From positions 95,834,501 through 95,898,500 of the forward strand of contig CM075346.1 of the NCBI GenBank assembly GCA_037693485.1: a stretch of 64,000 bases of DNA, given 5' to 3'. The stretch is from Kitagawia praeruptora. Its lineage: Eukaryota; Streptophyta; Magnoliopsida; Apiales; Apiaceae. The notes below the pieces were generated by a model. That model did not search any database, was not told the origin of the DNA, and saw nothing but the letters and a program-made list of their open reading frames with translations. Position numbers and translations under genes: made by a program. Positions 1 to 13,437 of the stretch are shown piece by piece (the first letter of the stretch is position 1; every line of letters starts with the position of its first letter).

Positions 1-171
1 CAACACACGAGGACAAAGTCGTATGGTTGACACTTCATACTTTTGAATGCCCATCTATTATTCAGTTTTTATGATAGTTATCTAACTATTGTTAATACTC
101 TGATTACGCACCTAACCTTCTGATGCATCTGTTTTTGTTTTTATTAGAACTTTTCATATTTTACATTGCAG

Positions 172-3100
172 GTACTTGCATGGAAACAAGCTGAATGGTT
201 CAATTCCTCCAGAGCTTGGAAATATGACAAAGCTCCACTATCTGTATGGATAAGTTTCCTTTTACAAATGTTCATTTTGGTTTGTGCTTGTTAAAATGAA
301 AATGGCATTGATTAATTAATATATAAATTAAAAAAGGGCGAATAACATTGTTTTTGTTGGCATTTGAAAGCATGAATCTGACCGAAATGCCGCATATTTT
401 CACTTGAATTTATTGATTCCAATGTAGGGAATTGAATGATAATCAGCTCACTGGCCATATTCCACCAGCGCTTGGGCAGCTCACAGATTTGTTTGACCTG
501 TAAATTCTTATTATCATACCTTACTAGTTAGGCAATTTGGTTTAGTTCATCATTAAACTTACTTTACATAATTGTACTGTATGATTGCAGAAATGTTGCC
601 AACAACCACCTTGAGGGACCCATACCTGATAATCTTAGCTCTTGCACTAATCTCAATAGCTTGTAAGTGTATCCTCCTGTAACTTTGTAACCACCATAAA
701 TGATTAAATGGTTAATCATGTAAGAATGATACTTAATGGATATATTTGACGCAATGGCAGCAACATATACGGGAACAAGCTTAATGGGACCATTCCTGCT
801 GCATTTGAAAGGCTCGAAAGTATGACATACCTGTGAGTTACACTAACCTTGTGTTTGTTGACGTATATTGCATCCATTCATTAGGAAATGAAGTGAGAGA
901 CTGTCAAATAAATATGAGAACTGAGATGCAAGGATTATGGAGTTATCATCTCTGCAATCTAATCTTTTTTATATGTTTAATTATGATTTCTTTAAAGCGC
1001 CTTTTGGAAATTTGATTATAGTATAAGTTTAGGTTGCGAGAACATGTCTCGTAGTAAGAGCTCATATGCCAAACGTATCTTTAATATTATTTAACTGAAA
1101 AAAAGATGTAATACCTAACTGGTTAAATTCGAATTAGGAGATCTCAAATTATATGATAATATTATCTGTATATTATGTTACTAATGTATGATCATCAACT
1201 CTGATAATCCTATTCTTCATGTCTAGGAATCTTTCGTCCAACAATCTCAAGGGCCCAATTCCAGTTGAGTTATCCCGTATTGGTAATTTGGACACATTGT
1301 AAGTCCGGAGCTCAGTTTTGTTCATCAATTTTCTCCTCTCTTTTATTCCAGGGTCTAATACTCTCCTTAATGTATCACTGCTATGTGACATTTAAATTAT
1401 TTATACTTAGTGATCTTTTCTGCAGGGATCTCTCGAATAATACGATCACTGGTGCAATTCCTTCGTCCGTAGGTGACTTGGAACATCTCCTGAAACTGTG
1501 AGTTTACCAAGTCTTGTTGATGATTTAAGATGGAACAAAAAAGGGATACCTTGACACTAATCAATCCTCTTATATTATTTGATAGGAATCTAAGCAAGAA
1601 TAATCTAACTGGACAAATACCTTTGGAGTTCAGTAATCTAAGAAGCGTCATGGAGATGTAAGAGATTTTGCCCTATGAATGTATGAATGTGAGTATCAAA
1701 TATCTTGCTGATTGCAATATCATTTTAAACTTGACCTGTTCTCCATTGCAGAGATCTTTCGCATAATAACCTGTCTGGTCCTATTCCTCAAGAACTTGAT
1801 CAGCTACAGAACATCTTTAGTCTGTAAGTCTCTTTTGTCTATTTCTGTTTATGCATCCATATTTCTGGACCAATGCTGTTGTGATGTTCAAGTTTGTAAC
1901 ATTGTGGTGTTCAGGTTTCTAACTCATGTGAATTCCTACCGTTATATTCATCTTATTTTTGAATGTGCAAGGCCGTGGTACTTCAATATATTTCTAATTA
2001 AAGAAATCCTTGAGTAATGACAGGAAACTTGAATACAACAATTTATCAGGAGATGTGATGTCTTTAGTCAACTGTCTCAGCCTTACACATCTGTAAGTAC
2101 AAATTATCTGTAATGAGTTCTTGGTGTTATTCTCTGATGAGACTTATGTAATTGCATTTTTGCAGAAATGTATCTTATAATAACCTAGCTGGTGATATTT
2201 CTCGAGGCAATAATTTCTCAGGGTTTTCACCAGAGAGGTTAGTTAAGTTGGAAAGTATTGTATTTGTTTCCACACTAAATATGAGCAGTATCCTAAACAA
2301 GACATCATATACTGTTGTTTTTGTAAATGCAGCAAGCAAGAAGTATAATTTTACAGTGACATATATATGTAATATTGTATACAGCTTCTTAGGGAATCCC
2401 CATATTTGTGGCTATTGGCTTAGTTCTCCTTGCTATGCATCTCGGTCTCCTGGGCGAGGTAAGCATACTCCCTGTGTTTACAGAGTCGTTATGCATTTCC
2501 TTTCAGTTTATTCCATATTAGGACTATACAATAGCATAATGTTCGTAGATCCTTCCAGTAAATCTAGTACTACACCGTTTCAAATTACTTGAACCATTTG
2601 AATTATTAATTATTGTAATGTGGATGACCAAAATGAATTTCGAGAGTAAAGTTTTGAAATAAAGGGGCCATTCAACAAAGTAGGACAGCAAGATGGATTA
2701 GGCTTGTGGCTTATAGATTATACACAAACGAAAAGTTAGGACGTGAAATCCTTTTTGTTTTTGTGCATGAACTGTGCAAGCAAACTAACCTGGGGCCTCT
2801 TTTTCATTAAGCTAAACACGTGTCTATGGATTTTCCAGCATGTGAATAGATGATAATATTGTACAACTTCCACTGTACTTCAGACTTATTATTCAAAATG
2901 CAGTGACAATTTCTAAAGCAGCTATTTTGGGGATCGCTCTGGGTGCCCTGGTGATTTTTCTCATGATTCTGGTAGCAGCAATCATGCCACATCATCCAGC
3001 GCCTTCAATTGATGGATCACTTATCAAACCAGGTGTTTTATTTGATTACACTGTTTTTTGACTAATGAACTGTGGTGGCTTATTGTCATGTATAAAGTTG

Positions 3101-4774
3101 TTTAACTACAACATTATTATGTGTTGTTGTAGGTCAGAAGTCTAAACTATTTGCAACCTCAATCCTTTCAGATTCTATTGCATATGCGAAACATATATAG
3201 TTAGCATTGTTCATTGTATTTCTACTTTTGGTGGTTAACTTACTTTTGATAGAGGTTACATGATTGGTATTGAAAAAGTTGACCTAGTCGATTATTGCTC
3301 CAGCTAACCACTCTGTATCTTTTTTGTGCACAGTTAAATACTCAGCCCCAAAGCTCGTGGTCCTTCACATGAACATGGCGCTGCACAAGTATGAAGATAT
3401 TATGAGGATGACAGAGAGCCTGAGTGAGAAATATATGATTGGATATGGTGCATCTAGCACCGTGTACAAATGTGTTCTAAAAAACTGCAGGCCTGTGGCT
3501 GTAAAGAAATTGTATACTCACTGCCCACAGTACCTAAAGGAATTTGAGACCGAGCTTGAAACAGTTGGGAGCATCAAACATCGGAACTTAGTCAGCTTGC
3601 AAGGATACTCTCTGTCTCCATCTGGGAACCTTCTCTTCTACGACTACATGGAAAATGGTAGCCTGTGGGATGTCCTTCATGGTAAGTTTGTTTATAAATA
3701 AAATTAAGTTGCATGCCAAATATATTTCTATTAGAGCAAGTTTCAACTCATGTTTTTCATTATTTGCCCTCCTCACTTCAGGCTGGATAAGGGTGATTTC
3801 TGTATGTCTTTTAAAGTAACTAATCTTTTGCATGGATGTTACTGTGATACAATTTCAAATTATGCTAGAAATAATATAACTCCTAGATTCTCAATTTTTC
3901 TTTCTTACTTTATTGCACATATTGAACTTCTCAGGCCCTACTAAGTGCAAAAGGCTGGACTGGGAAACCCGTCTAAGAATCGCACTAGGAGCTGCCCAAG
4001 GTCTTTCATATCTGCACCATGATTGCAGCCCTCGTATAATTCATAGGGATGTGAAGTCGTCAAACATTCTTTTGGACAAGGACTATGAGGCCCACCTCAC
4101 AGACTTTGGTATTGCTAAGTTTTTATGCACATCGAAATCTCACACATCTACTTATGTTATGGGCACCATTGGTTATATAGATCCAGAGTATGCTCGCACT
4201 TCTCGGCTAACTGAGAAGTCTGACGTCTATAGCTTTGGGATTGTGCTACTTGAGTTACTGACTGGAATGAAAGCAGTGGATGATGAGTTGAACCTCCATC
4301 ATCTGGTTAGTAGTATATTCTCTTTGTGTTGATGATTTTAGGGCTACAACTGAAACAAAATTAAAGTTGTTCACTCTCCTGATATACATTTATACTGCAA
4401 ATCAGATCTTATCCAAGACGGCCAACAACACAGTAATGGAAACTGTTGATTCAAACATATCTAGCACATGGAATGATCTTGGAGATGTTAAAAAGGTATT
4501 CCAACTTGCTCTTCTATGCAGCAAAAGACAACCATCTGATCGACCTAACATGTATGAAGTGGTCCGGGTCCTTGCTAGCTTATTGCCCTCTTCGATGCCA
4601 ACAAAAGAATCAACCCCAACTCTAGCTCCACTTATATCTGATGAAGTACCCTGCTATATGAATGAATATGCAAATCTCAAAAGTCCTCACTTGGTAAACT
4701 GCTCATCTAGGAGTACTTCAGATGCCCAGCTATTCTTGAAATTTGGAGAGGTAATATCTCACAACAGTGGTTGA
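172..4774 (+). CDS. ERECTA: ERECTA-type LRR receptor-like kinase, 3' 16 exons (5' part outside window)
   Basis: Plasma-membrane receptor kinase; the ERECTA family perceives EPF/EPFL peptides and signals through a MAPK cascade in stomatal patterning and organ growth. Exons by GT-AG sites and phase: 172-243, 428-499, 591-662, 761-832, 1227-1298, 1426-1497, 1586-1657, 1752-1823, 2024-2092, 2166-2237, 2385-2458, 2904-3032, 3334-3681, 3935-4305, 4406-4774. Ten exons each encode one 23-24 residue LRR, the ERECTA gene pattern. Next come the LRR cap (FLGNPHICGYW), a membrane helix (ILGIALGALVIFLMILVAA), and a complete kinase: glycine loop GYGASSTVYK, VAVKKL lysine, HRDVKSSNILLD, DFGIAKF, GTIGYIDPEYA. 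The tail ends DAQLFLKFGEVISHNSG, as in ERECTA. About 669 codons are visible against roughly 980 in the family. All visible exons are open and all kinase motifs intact, so the gene looks functional. The juxtamembrane sequence fits ERECTA better than ERL1/ERL2, from memory of the family. Confidence 0.95.
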
Positions 4775-5908
4775 AAGTAACTAGACATATAGGAGAGCAT
4801 GTTGGAGGATGTAAAAACCTATTAGAATTATTGCCTAGGCAGGTAAAATCATTTAAGATCATGGAAATTTTGTATAAAAAAAATCTAATGCTAGTTAATA
4901 TAGTAAAGTAGTAGTTCTTTTTAACCAAGTTTTAGTACATCCAATTCCTATTATATCAACTATTAATTTAATAGTAAATCTCAATCGTATGGTATAGATT
5001 AGTCCTAAGTTCTAATTTAATATAAGGTTCTAATTTGAACCTAACCCACGAATTGTATAAAGTCCCCATTTATTGGCATAGGTGGGGAGCAAGAGCAACC
5101 GGTGCATTTTTTAGAAACTGGCTGGCAGCCTGGCAATGGTAAATTGATATAATTATCCAAAAAATCCACACAAAATAATTGAAACTAGTTTTTCTTCTAA
5201 AGAAGTAAATTGGATAAGTTTTCAATCCAACTGTAACAACATATCGAATACAAGTAAATGTATATGTATAGTATATGCCTCTCTACGCACAAATGACACA
5301 GCATGCATAATGTAACAACGCACGGCTCTTCATCTTTTCACGATTGTATTGCTTCAACTCTTTGCACTCTTCTTCACACAACGCATGCATAAGTTTGCCA
5401 ATATTTTGTGATTTATAAGGTTATTGGGCCTGAAAATGATACATTTAATTGAGCTTGGGACTTGGGTGTTTAAAACATTAAAAAAATAATTTATACAAAG
5501 ACATTAGTACTGGCTAATACGGGTCGTTATTGCCAACGTTTCGGGTCGCGTCCCACAACGTTTCGGGTCGCGTTTGTTCCCGATTCGGGAACGAAGTATC
5601 GGGTTCGCAATACGTGGCTACGTCCCCGTTTCGTGTAACTATGGTGATAACAAGCTTCCAAAGGTGAAGGTTTCTGGAACTACAGAGTACGTGTTATGCC
5701 TACGTACAGGATGAATTCGGTTTTATTTTGGATTATGTTTCGTTAATAATATTGGAATGAATATAGTGTTTCATGTTGTCAAAACATGGTTCCTTCCTAA
5801 ATATTTGGAGAGAATTTCAGGAATAAGCAAGGTAAGTGTAATTTTGTCCCCACAATTATAATTTTTCACATGATCATCATTCATCCGGTCTATAAGTTCT
5901 TGTGTTTG
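4775..5908. other. 3' flank of the kinase gene and intergenic DNA
   Basis: No gene seen. The first about 150 bp should include the 3' UTR of the kinase gene; I see no unambiguous poly(A) signal. Around 5000-5060 there is a diverged copy of the 'gttctaatttgaaccta' repeat found again at 7314 and 12318. A short CpG-rich patch stands out at 5520-5635 in otherwise AT-rich DNA. Confidence 0.6.
5534..5573 (+). repeat. CpG-rich 18-bp direct repeat
   Basis: CAACGTTTCGGGTCGCGT occurs at 5534-5551 and again at 5556-5573 (22-bp period). It is followed by further CG-rich words (CCCGATTCGGG) up to about 5635. It probably derives from an old transposon terminus, but no boundary or target duplication is visible. 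Confidence 0.7.
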
Positions 5909-5917
5909 AATTTTACT

Positions 5918-6847
5918 GAGTTAATAGTCAAAAAAACCCAACCAATTTTTTATTTTTGGCAATTTAACCAATGAACTTATTTTTTCTCATAAAAACCCAA
6001 CAAACTTTATTAAACTGCGAAAATAAATTAACTATAGTTAGTGTATTTACTATTGTTCAACCACATCTTTATTAAATAAGCAATAAATTATTAATCAAAA
6101 AATTCATTCAAATTATTACTTCATTGTAGTTTATTATCTTTTTTTTTATAAACTAAAATATATTTGTAATTATGAAATATTAAACTAGATTAAAATAAAA
6201 TATATTAATAATAATTTAATTACAAATCTTTCAATTGTTAGTTTATGTATTTTCATATTTTTAAAATTTATATTTTAAGTATTTGTACTATTCCCTATTT
6301 TTATGACAAAAAAAAGAGTGATTTGATTTATCATAATTAAAATTATTTTATGAATTCAATAAATTTGAAAAATAGGTACTCCTATGTAATATGGACAAAA
6401 ATCACATAAAGGACAAAGGCATGCATGACTTTTGCTAAGTTTGTCCGGTATTTTTTTTTTAAAATTAAAAGTTGCGTGGAATTTCATGATTTTATTATAA
6501 TATTGTTAATAACTAATATAAAATGAAATTTGTCTGAATTTATTGCGTTGATCAATTTTAGGAGGAAAAAAAACAAATATAATTAATTTTGGGGAAAAAA
6601 GTCAAATAGAAGTTTCATAATGAAATTAATTGTCTAACTATACATCAAAATGATTTGCAAGTATGTAAAAAAAAATTAATTTTATATTAAAAAGTTAAAA
6701 ATTAGATAATAATAATTAACCATGGTTAAATTTAGGACAAATTTTTGCAATTTAGCAAAGTTTGTTGGGGTTCTTTGTGAAAAAAATAGTTGATTGGTTA
6801 AATGGCAAAAAAATGTAAAGTTAGTTGGTTTTTTAGGCTAATTGCTC
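5918..6847. mobile_element. Non-autonomous Mutator-like TIR element (MULE-MITE), 930 bp
   Basis: The first about 105 bp and the last about 115 bp are imperfect inverted repeats. The left end reads ..AACCCAACCAATTTTTT.. and the right end reversed reads ..AAACCAACTAACTTTAC.., with further matching blocks (AATTTAACCAAT, CCCAACAAACTTT). The element is flanked by a perfect 9-bp duplication AATTTTACT at 5909-5917 and 6848-6856. Long TIRs with a 9-bp target duplication are the Mutator hallmark. The interior is AT-rich with no coding capacity, so it would have depended on a transposase made elsewhere. Confidence 0.8.
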
Positions 6848-6856
6848 AATTTTACT

Positions 6857-7389
6857 AGCCCAATTTAAGATCAAATATTCAAAATAACACCCCTTAAATA
6901 ATTGGCCCATGTGACACAAATATAAAAGAATATTTATATTCCTTATTAAAAAAAAAAGAAATTCCCCTTTTAATGGTATGTCATTAAATATTATATTAAT
7001 TTAACTAATTAAAATAATAATATCATATATTAATTTAATTTAATATTAGGGTTATGTACTAGGAATTCATTAACTAACAATCGAAATAAAAGTTAGAGAT
7101 TTTAATATTGAGTACAACTTGGGGGTTTCATTAATTAATATTAAAAAAATAATTATAATATATTAATAATAAATATAATTAATAATATAGCTACTATTAT
7201 ATTATCAGACCTTTATATTTTAAAGGTGGTTAACATATATTATAATCAATTATAAATAGTACGTCATGTTCATTGGAGAACCCTTAAACGGAGAAACTAA
7301 AAACTCTTACATATTCTAACTTCTAAGTTCTAATTTTATATAAAGTTCTAAGTTCTAATTTGAACCTAATTCTATATTTTATTATATTT
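6857..7389. other. AT-rich intergenic stretch
   Basis: No gene. Long A/T runs and TTAATTAA-like sequence. The stretch GGAGAACCC at about 7277 resembles the inner end of the TIR element at 15030 and may be a fragment of a related one. The last 80 bp is copy 1 of the duplicated segment described at 7314. Confidence 0.5.
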
Positions 7390-7393
7390 AGAT
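7314..7393 (+). repeat. Duplicated about 75-bp segment, copy 1 (copy 2 at 12318-12393)
   Basis: The segment runs from TTCTAACTTCTAAG through ATTATATTTAGAT and recurs almost identically at 12318-12393, on the other side of the LINE. A diverged third copy lies near 5000-5050. The LINE's own target duplication is only 11 bp, so this is an older local duplication into whose first copy the LINE inserted. Copy 1 has a small extra AAGTTCT iteration. Confidence 0.75.
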
Positions 7394-7401
7394 CAGGAGC
7401 T

Positions 7402-7533
7402 CCGGGATTGCCTCAATCAAACCTAGTGGATGAAGCTAATGCAATCTTGGAAACCAGCATCCTCCTGGGTTTAACTTTGGAGAAGGACAAGGATGCAGCC
7501 ATCTTAGAAATTAAGAAGAGGCTCAATGTATGA
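7402..7533 (+). pseudogene. LINE ORF1 C-terminal remnant
   Basis: An open frame from the element's first bases to the TGA at 7531-7533, 40 bp before ORF2. It would encode about 43 residues ending ILEIKKRLNV. Its position directly before ORF2 and in the same direction marks it as the tail of ORF1, the RNA-binding nucleic-acid chaperone of L1 elements. Everything upstream was lost by 5' truncation. No domain is recognisable in so short a piece. Confidence 0.7.
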
Positions 7534-7573
7534 TCTGATATTGTATATCTAATCCTTCCATCAGATCTATTAA

Positions 7574-10500
7574 ATGAATCAGACATCTTTTGTGAGTTGG
7601 AATGTTCGTGGAGCTTCAAATGCAATTGCACGATCAAATATAAGATCAGTGGTATTGGAATCAAAAGCATCTTTTCTATGTATTCAAGAAACAAAATGCT
7701 TGGATTGGAATGAGAGAAGGCTACAGTCCTTAGGGCTGGGAGATAGTACCTCCTACAGGTCAATCTGGAGGCCTTATTTCTATCTGGGATTCCTCTGTTT
7801 TTTCAATTACACATCAAGCTTCTGCTAGGAACTGGATCTGGGTAATGGGAGAACATATAACTTCAAAGATTACTTTTTCTTGCGTCAATATATATGCACC
7901 TTTACGCCCTCAAGATAAAGTCATACTATGGCAGGATCTAACATCCATTTTGACAGCAGTGTCTTCGACCCCTACGTTGTTAGTAGGGGATTTCAACTGT
8001 GTTCTTAACCTGGGAGAACGCTTGAACTGTAGATATGCGGCTGTGGATTCAAATCTTTTTGCGAATTTTATCCAAGACAATCAATTAGTGGAGGCCCCGC
8101 TTCTGAACTCAAGATTCACGTGGTTTGGTCCAAAAGGTAAGCAAAGTAAATTAGACAGAGCCCTATTAAATGAGGATTGGGCACTAACTGGAAATTGGAC
8201 TGCATCAACGCTGGCCAGACGTAATTCAGATCATAGGCCAATCTGTATCAGATGTTGTGGTGCACATAATTGGGGGCCTATCCCTTTTAAGTTCTTTAAT
8301 TACTGGCTAGATGATTAGAGTTTGGTTGAAAAACTGAAGGCTCTGTGGATAAACTACAGCACGAGTAACATCCTGTCTAAATTTAAACTCATCAAGTCCT
8401 TCGCCAAAGAGTGGAAGTCTTCTACCATGGGAGAGTTAGATAATAAAATAAGGATGCTAGAAGATAAACAAACCGCAGCTGACCATTCAGGATTGGACAG
8501 CATATCGAAGACAACAATTAGAGAAAACTTGGAAGATATGTATAACATCAAGGCAAATATTCTCTTTCAAAAATCCAGATTGCAATGGCAGCTCAAAGGA
8601 GAGAAAAATACAAAGTTCTTCCACAAAATCATTCTTAGAAGACGCAGAGTAAATCAGATAGTTGGTTTGCAGCTTGATAATGATTGGTGTTCCAACCCAG
8701 GAATGATAAAGGAGGGTTTCTTTAAGCACTTCAGTAATTTCTTCAAGAAAGAATACGAGAACAACTTATTTCGGGTAGGGCCTGGCTTAGTAAATCAACT
8801 GTCTCCGCTGGACAGTTTGAGGCTAGTTAACAATTTTTCTCTGCAAGAGGTTGAAACAGCTCTATACAGCACTGATTCCACAAAAGCCCCGGGCCCGGAT
8901 GGGCTTAATGCTGGTGTTCTAAAAAAGCTATGGCCTTCAATAAAATCAGAGGTAATGGATTTCTTCTACAAGTTTCATGAATCAGGAGGTATTCCAAATG
9001 GTCTCAACTCGTCGTTTATTGCCCTTATACCTAAGTTAAAGGCACCAATCTTCACTTCTGATTTTAGACCAATTAGTCTAATGAATGCCTTAATGAAATT
9101 GTTGACAAAGGTTCTTTCTTCAAGGCTCAAAAGTGTTATGAACATGTTGGTCTCGGAATCACAAATTGCTTTTATCCAAGGTCGCCAAATCACGGATTGC
9201 ATCCTATTAGCAAGTGAGGTTCATGCAGCCTTGAAAGCAAAAAAATTAAAAGGCCTGATAATGAAAATTGATTTTGAAAAAGCTTTCGATTCGGTCAATT
9301 GGGGCTTTCTCTTGCAAGTCTTGGAGTGTATGAATTTCAATGAAAAATGGATAGTTTGGATAAAATCTATCCTCCATTCGTCCCGAATCTCTGTTCTGGT
9401 GAACGGAAGTCCAACAGATGAATTCACTCCATCTAGAGGGCTCAGACAAGGGGATCCATTATCCCCCCTCCTATTTAACTTAATTGGTGAGATTCTAGCA
9501 AAATTTTTCGATATAGCAGTCGAGAAAGGAATCTTCCATGGAGTTTTCCTTCCAAATTCAACTTTGGAACTTTCGCATCTACAATTTGCAGATGATGTGA
9601 TTCTTTTCATCAACAATGACATTCAGTCGGTTCAAGGAGTTAAAAGGGTTCTACAATGCTTCCAGCTACTGTCCGGCCTCAAAATAAACTTCCAAAAAAG
9701 CAATCTTTATGGTTTTGGTGATGAGTTGGAATCTCTTAATCATTGGGCTTCCCTTCTTGGGTGCAAAATAGGGAGAGGTTCTCTCAAGTATCTGGGGATA
9801 GATATAGGTCAGTCTCCTAATTCCATCTCATATTGGAAACCTTTAGTTTCAAGAGTGGAAATCAAACTTCAAAACTGGAAGACAGACTCTATTTCGATGG
9901 CAGGAAGATTGACGCTTCTCAAAGCAGCTATTGACAGCATGCCAACATATTGGTTCTCTCTGTTCCTTATACCAGCTACTATTCTAAACCTCTTAGAGAA
10001 AATCAGAAGGAATTTCCTATGGGGTCAATGTAATAAAACAAATGTTCGAAGTAACAAATTGCATCTAGTGAGCTGGAAGAAAATTTGTTCTCCGAAACAG
10101 ATGGGAGGTTTAGGATTAGTTCCTCTAAAATCAAAGAATCTGGTAATGCTAGCCAAGTGGGTCTGGAGATGCTATTCGGAGAGGTCAGCTTGGTGGAATA
10201 AGGTACTCTCTAGTAAATACGGGCCCTCTCTTAACTATGATTTGGGCAGATTGGAAATCAAAAAAGATTCCTCTTATCCTATACAGAGCATACTTCGATT
10301 GGGCTCAAATTATGAGCTTAATGCATTAGTAAATCGTAGTAATTTCAAATGGATTCCAGGAAATGGTGAGCTGATAAATTTCTGGGAAGACTTTTGGATT
10401 TCTGACAGACCTATAATGCATCAACTTCCTAGACTTTACCGCATCACAAATTTTAAACATTCCTCAGTAAAAGATTTCCTAACAAAGTGGGTCGAAGGCT

Positions 10501-11696
10501 CAGTTTCTTCATCAGATCTGTGGATAAGGCCGTTGCTTAGTAGAGAGGAGGAAGATCTGAATTCTTTAAATAGGATTTTGTCAACCATTTCTCTCTCGAA
10601 CTTAAAGGATAAGCTATTTTGGAGCCCTGGTAAGGGGGCTTTTACCTCTAAAATCTGCACGTCACTTTTGCAACAAAATCATACCTCCAATCGGAATCAA
10701 ATCGAAGTTTGGAATTCTATTTGGAGTGCTAAAGTGCCTCCGAAAATTAGAATTTTTCTTTGGAAATTGGAGTCTAACAGTATTCCCACTTTGCTCCTTC
10801 TCAGTCAAAGAATCCAAAATTTTAATCTAGGTTCTATGTGCCCTTGGTGTAGAGCGGCAGAGGAATCAGTCAAGCACTTGTTCTGGGATTGCTCAATTGC
10901 TAAATGGGCTTGGGATTATGTACGTACCTGGTGGAGTGTTTTGAATAAACTTGTGTCCACTTCTGAGTTCTCTCTTGTGAAACTTTTCAAGATGCAAAGG
11001 AATAAACAATGTAGAAAAATCTGGATCATGGTGATAGCTGTGGCATGCTGGATAATTTGGCTTGCGAGGAATGATTTTATCTTTAACAAGTCAAAAATCA
11101 CAAAAGAAACTTTGGAATTTCTTATTTTCACTAGAGTTAATAAATGGGGCGCAGCCTCACATATTATTAACTTTAGTAAAGATGCTCTATGGAAAGTAAA
11201 TCCACAGGGTTCGATAGCAATTCATCTACACTCCCTCTCAGATTCCTTTTGGACATACAAATATACGCAGTTTGAAGTGGTGTGTGCCGTAGATGGGGCA
11301 GGCATTTATGATCATGTAGGTTATTTAAGAGGAGGTATAGGAGGAAACATAAAGATTAACAAAGGATCTCTTCGGTATGTTTTTTCAGGACCTTGCTATG
11401 TTTCTTCTAGTTCTGAAGCTGAATTACTAACAATATTGCACGTTACGGGGCTATGGATGGATGGACTTATTTCGCCAAAGAAGATGATAATATGTTCAGA
11501 TTCCAGAGAGGCTATAAATTTATGCAAGACGGGATATTTAAATGGTTTTCCAATATTAGTCAGGAACCGCAATATTAAATCAATAATTGGGGATTTCATT
11601 CAAATTGAATATGTCCCAAGTGATTTAAATTATGAGGTGGATAGTCTTGCAACAAATGGAATTAACAGACAGTCTCTTCAAGCAGTATGGGTCTAA
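7574..11696 (+). pseudogene. LINE ORF2: endonuclease / reverse transcriptase / RNase H, two lesions
   Basis: Starts MNQTSFVSWNVRG, the usual first strand of the APE-type endonuclease, which continues with IQETK, VNIYAP, VGDFN and SDHRPI. A frameshift near 7765 moves the reading frame, and an in-frame TAG at 8316-8318 separates the endonuclease from the remaining 1,124 codons. The reverse transcriptase has APGPDG, the GLRQGDPLSP block and catalytic FADD (9585-9596). A CPWC..H..C zinc-finger-like region follows near 10840. A C-terminal RNase H-like domain (about 11280-11690) has CAVDGAG, SSEAEL and CSDS at the expected acidic positions. RNase H at the C-terminus is typical of plant L1 elements. 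Two lesions only, so moderately young but dead. Confidence 0.92.
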
Positions 11697-12269
11697 ATAA
11701 TATTCTCAGGGCTCAGAGTAACTGTGGCATCAGGTCCCAGGTACAATGTGGAATAACTTTCCAGTGGAGCTTCTGAATAGCTCAGTATTGGCAGAGATTC
11801 TTCTCACCCGTTTGTAGGGTAGAGTTCTGGAGCATGTCTTCAATGACCCAGAGATAGAGGTCGTAATGTTGCAAATCAACTCACTCCATCGCAATTTCTT
11901 ACCCAGCTTCTCAGGTATGTTTGGTTCCCTACAGGACTTTTTAGACAGTGGCTTGGGATTAGGCATGCCTTTCCAAAAGAGCCATTCAAGGATACCTTGG
12001 TTCGGGTGAGGTTGTTGACTCTCCTTTGTCCGGGAGATGTTGTGGTCTTCTGGGCATTCTAAAGGGACTGTTTTTTCCCAGTAATAGCAGCTCTCTTTCT
12101 CTTTGTACTAGCTTATCTAGGCTTGTGTTAGTAGTTTCTCTATCCTTTTCATTAGGTTCTAACTATTCCATTCTTTGTATGTTATATTTCTATTGTAACA
12201 GTTGCCCAGGCTTGGCCTGTTTTCAATGATTATCTCGGCTTTACAAAAAAAAAAAAAAAGATCAGGAGC

Positions 12270-13434
12270 AAAGTTACTGAATCCCATTAATTACACAAAA
12301 TCTAAGGTATAAATTAGTTCTAACTTCTAAGTTCTAATTTTATATAAAGTTCTAATTTGAACCTAATTCTATATTTTATTATATTTAGATTAGGAATAAA
12401 GTTTTCCAAAAATACAAGATATATAATTTAGAGACAATTCATATTTGATTGACAATTATAAACATACACAACATCAATCACAAAATACTCCATTAATATC
12501 ATTAAAATTTTTCAATATTTTCATTAACTTTTGTGATAATACTCAAGTTATGGTATAAATACAATATGAGATTAAATGTTCAACATCAGAATATTCAAAT
12601 ACAAATAAGTTCAATTGCAGAACTTTTGACTTCATGTGCTTAACTTTAAAATTCGGATGCATAATTTTTAAATTCAGTTGTAGAACATTAAAATTATGGT
12701 ATAAATATAATATGAGTTAATAGTGCTCAAAAAGAAATGTCGTTAAAAAAGTAAGTTGAATTGTAAAATTTTGTAAAAAAAACAATTTCAATTGTAAAAC
12801 TTTTAAATTTGTGCGCATAATTTTGAAATTCGAAAACAAAATATTGTATTTTTACTACGAAACAAAATAAGTTTTGCGGTAGAATTCTATTATTTTGGGA
12901 TTATCTTTTTGTAAAATAAGTTTAATAAAATAAATTAAAATTTTTTAAGAAAGAAGATTGAAAAAATTGAAAAAATCAACCAGAAAGTTATGTGATAAAT
13001 TTTTTAATAAAAAATAAAAAAAATTTAATGAATGAATCATTGATTAAATTTTCTTATTTCAACTAATTGGACTAATAATGTGATTTTTATTTCTAACAAT
13101 ACCATTACAAAAATTATTTAAAAATAATTCGACAACTAGTAATGGTTCTTCAATCATCTTTTAGTATTTGGTTCTCTCTTCACTTTTTGTTATTTAAATT
13201 GTAGTCAACTAAAACATTGAATTTCTTTTTTTAAATATTGGTATCAAATTAAGTAAATGTGATTAAATTATTTAATCGAAATAATGTGATAAATAATTTT
13301 ATTTAAAAAAAATAGAGATTTAAGTCACGATCACGGGTTATGGCTAGTACTCTTTAAGTTTACAAACCAATCAAGAGCATACAAGTTTGAAATTTAAGAT
13401 GGGAGTCCTTCAAGAATCAAGCACATTTGAACTT
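12270..13434. other. AT-rich intergenic stretch
   Basis: No gene or RNA seen on either strand. It includes copy 2 of the local duplication (12318-12393). The rest is low-complexity A/T sequence with many TAAAATT-type words. Confidence 0.6.
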
Positions 13435-13437
13435 GTA

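Larger units (their letters stand above)
7401..12258 (+). mobile_element. L1-clade LINE, 5'-truncated, decayed
   Basis: Non-LTR retrotransposon. It is flanked by the 11-bp target duplication AGATCAGGAGC (7390-7400 and 12259-12269) and ends in a poly(A) run (about 12245-12258). It starts inside the end of ORF1, so it is 5'-truncated, as expected of incomplete target-primed reverse transcription. ORF2 carries endonuclease, reverse transcriptase, a zinc-knuckle-like region and RNase H, broken by one frameshift and one stop. The 3' UTR (11697-12244) is about 550 bp and I see no gene in it. Confidence 0.93.

Noticed and set aside
833..2592. Open frames spanning the intron-exon mosaic of the kinase gene
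   Set aside because: They run through introns and only partly overlap LRR exons in phase; the GT-AG exon chain with one 69-72-bp LRR per exon explains the region.
9221..9622. 133-codon minus-strand ORF opposite the LINE reverse transcriptase
   Set aside because: It lies opposite the conserved RT core and shows no start context, motif or promoter; a shadow of the RT coding sequence.
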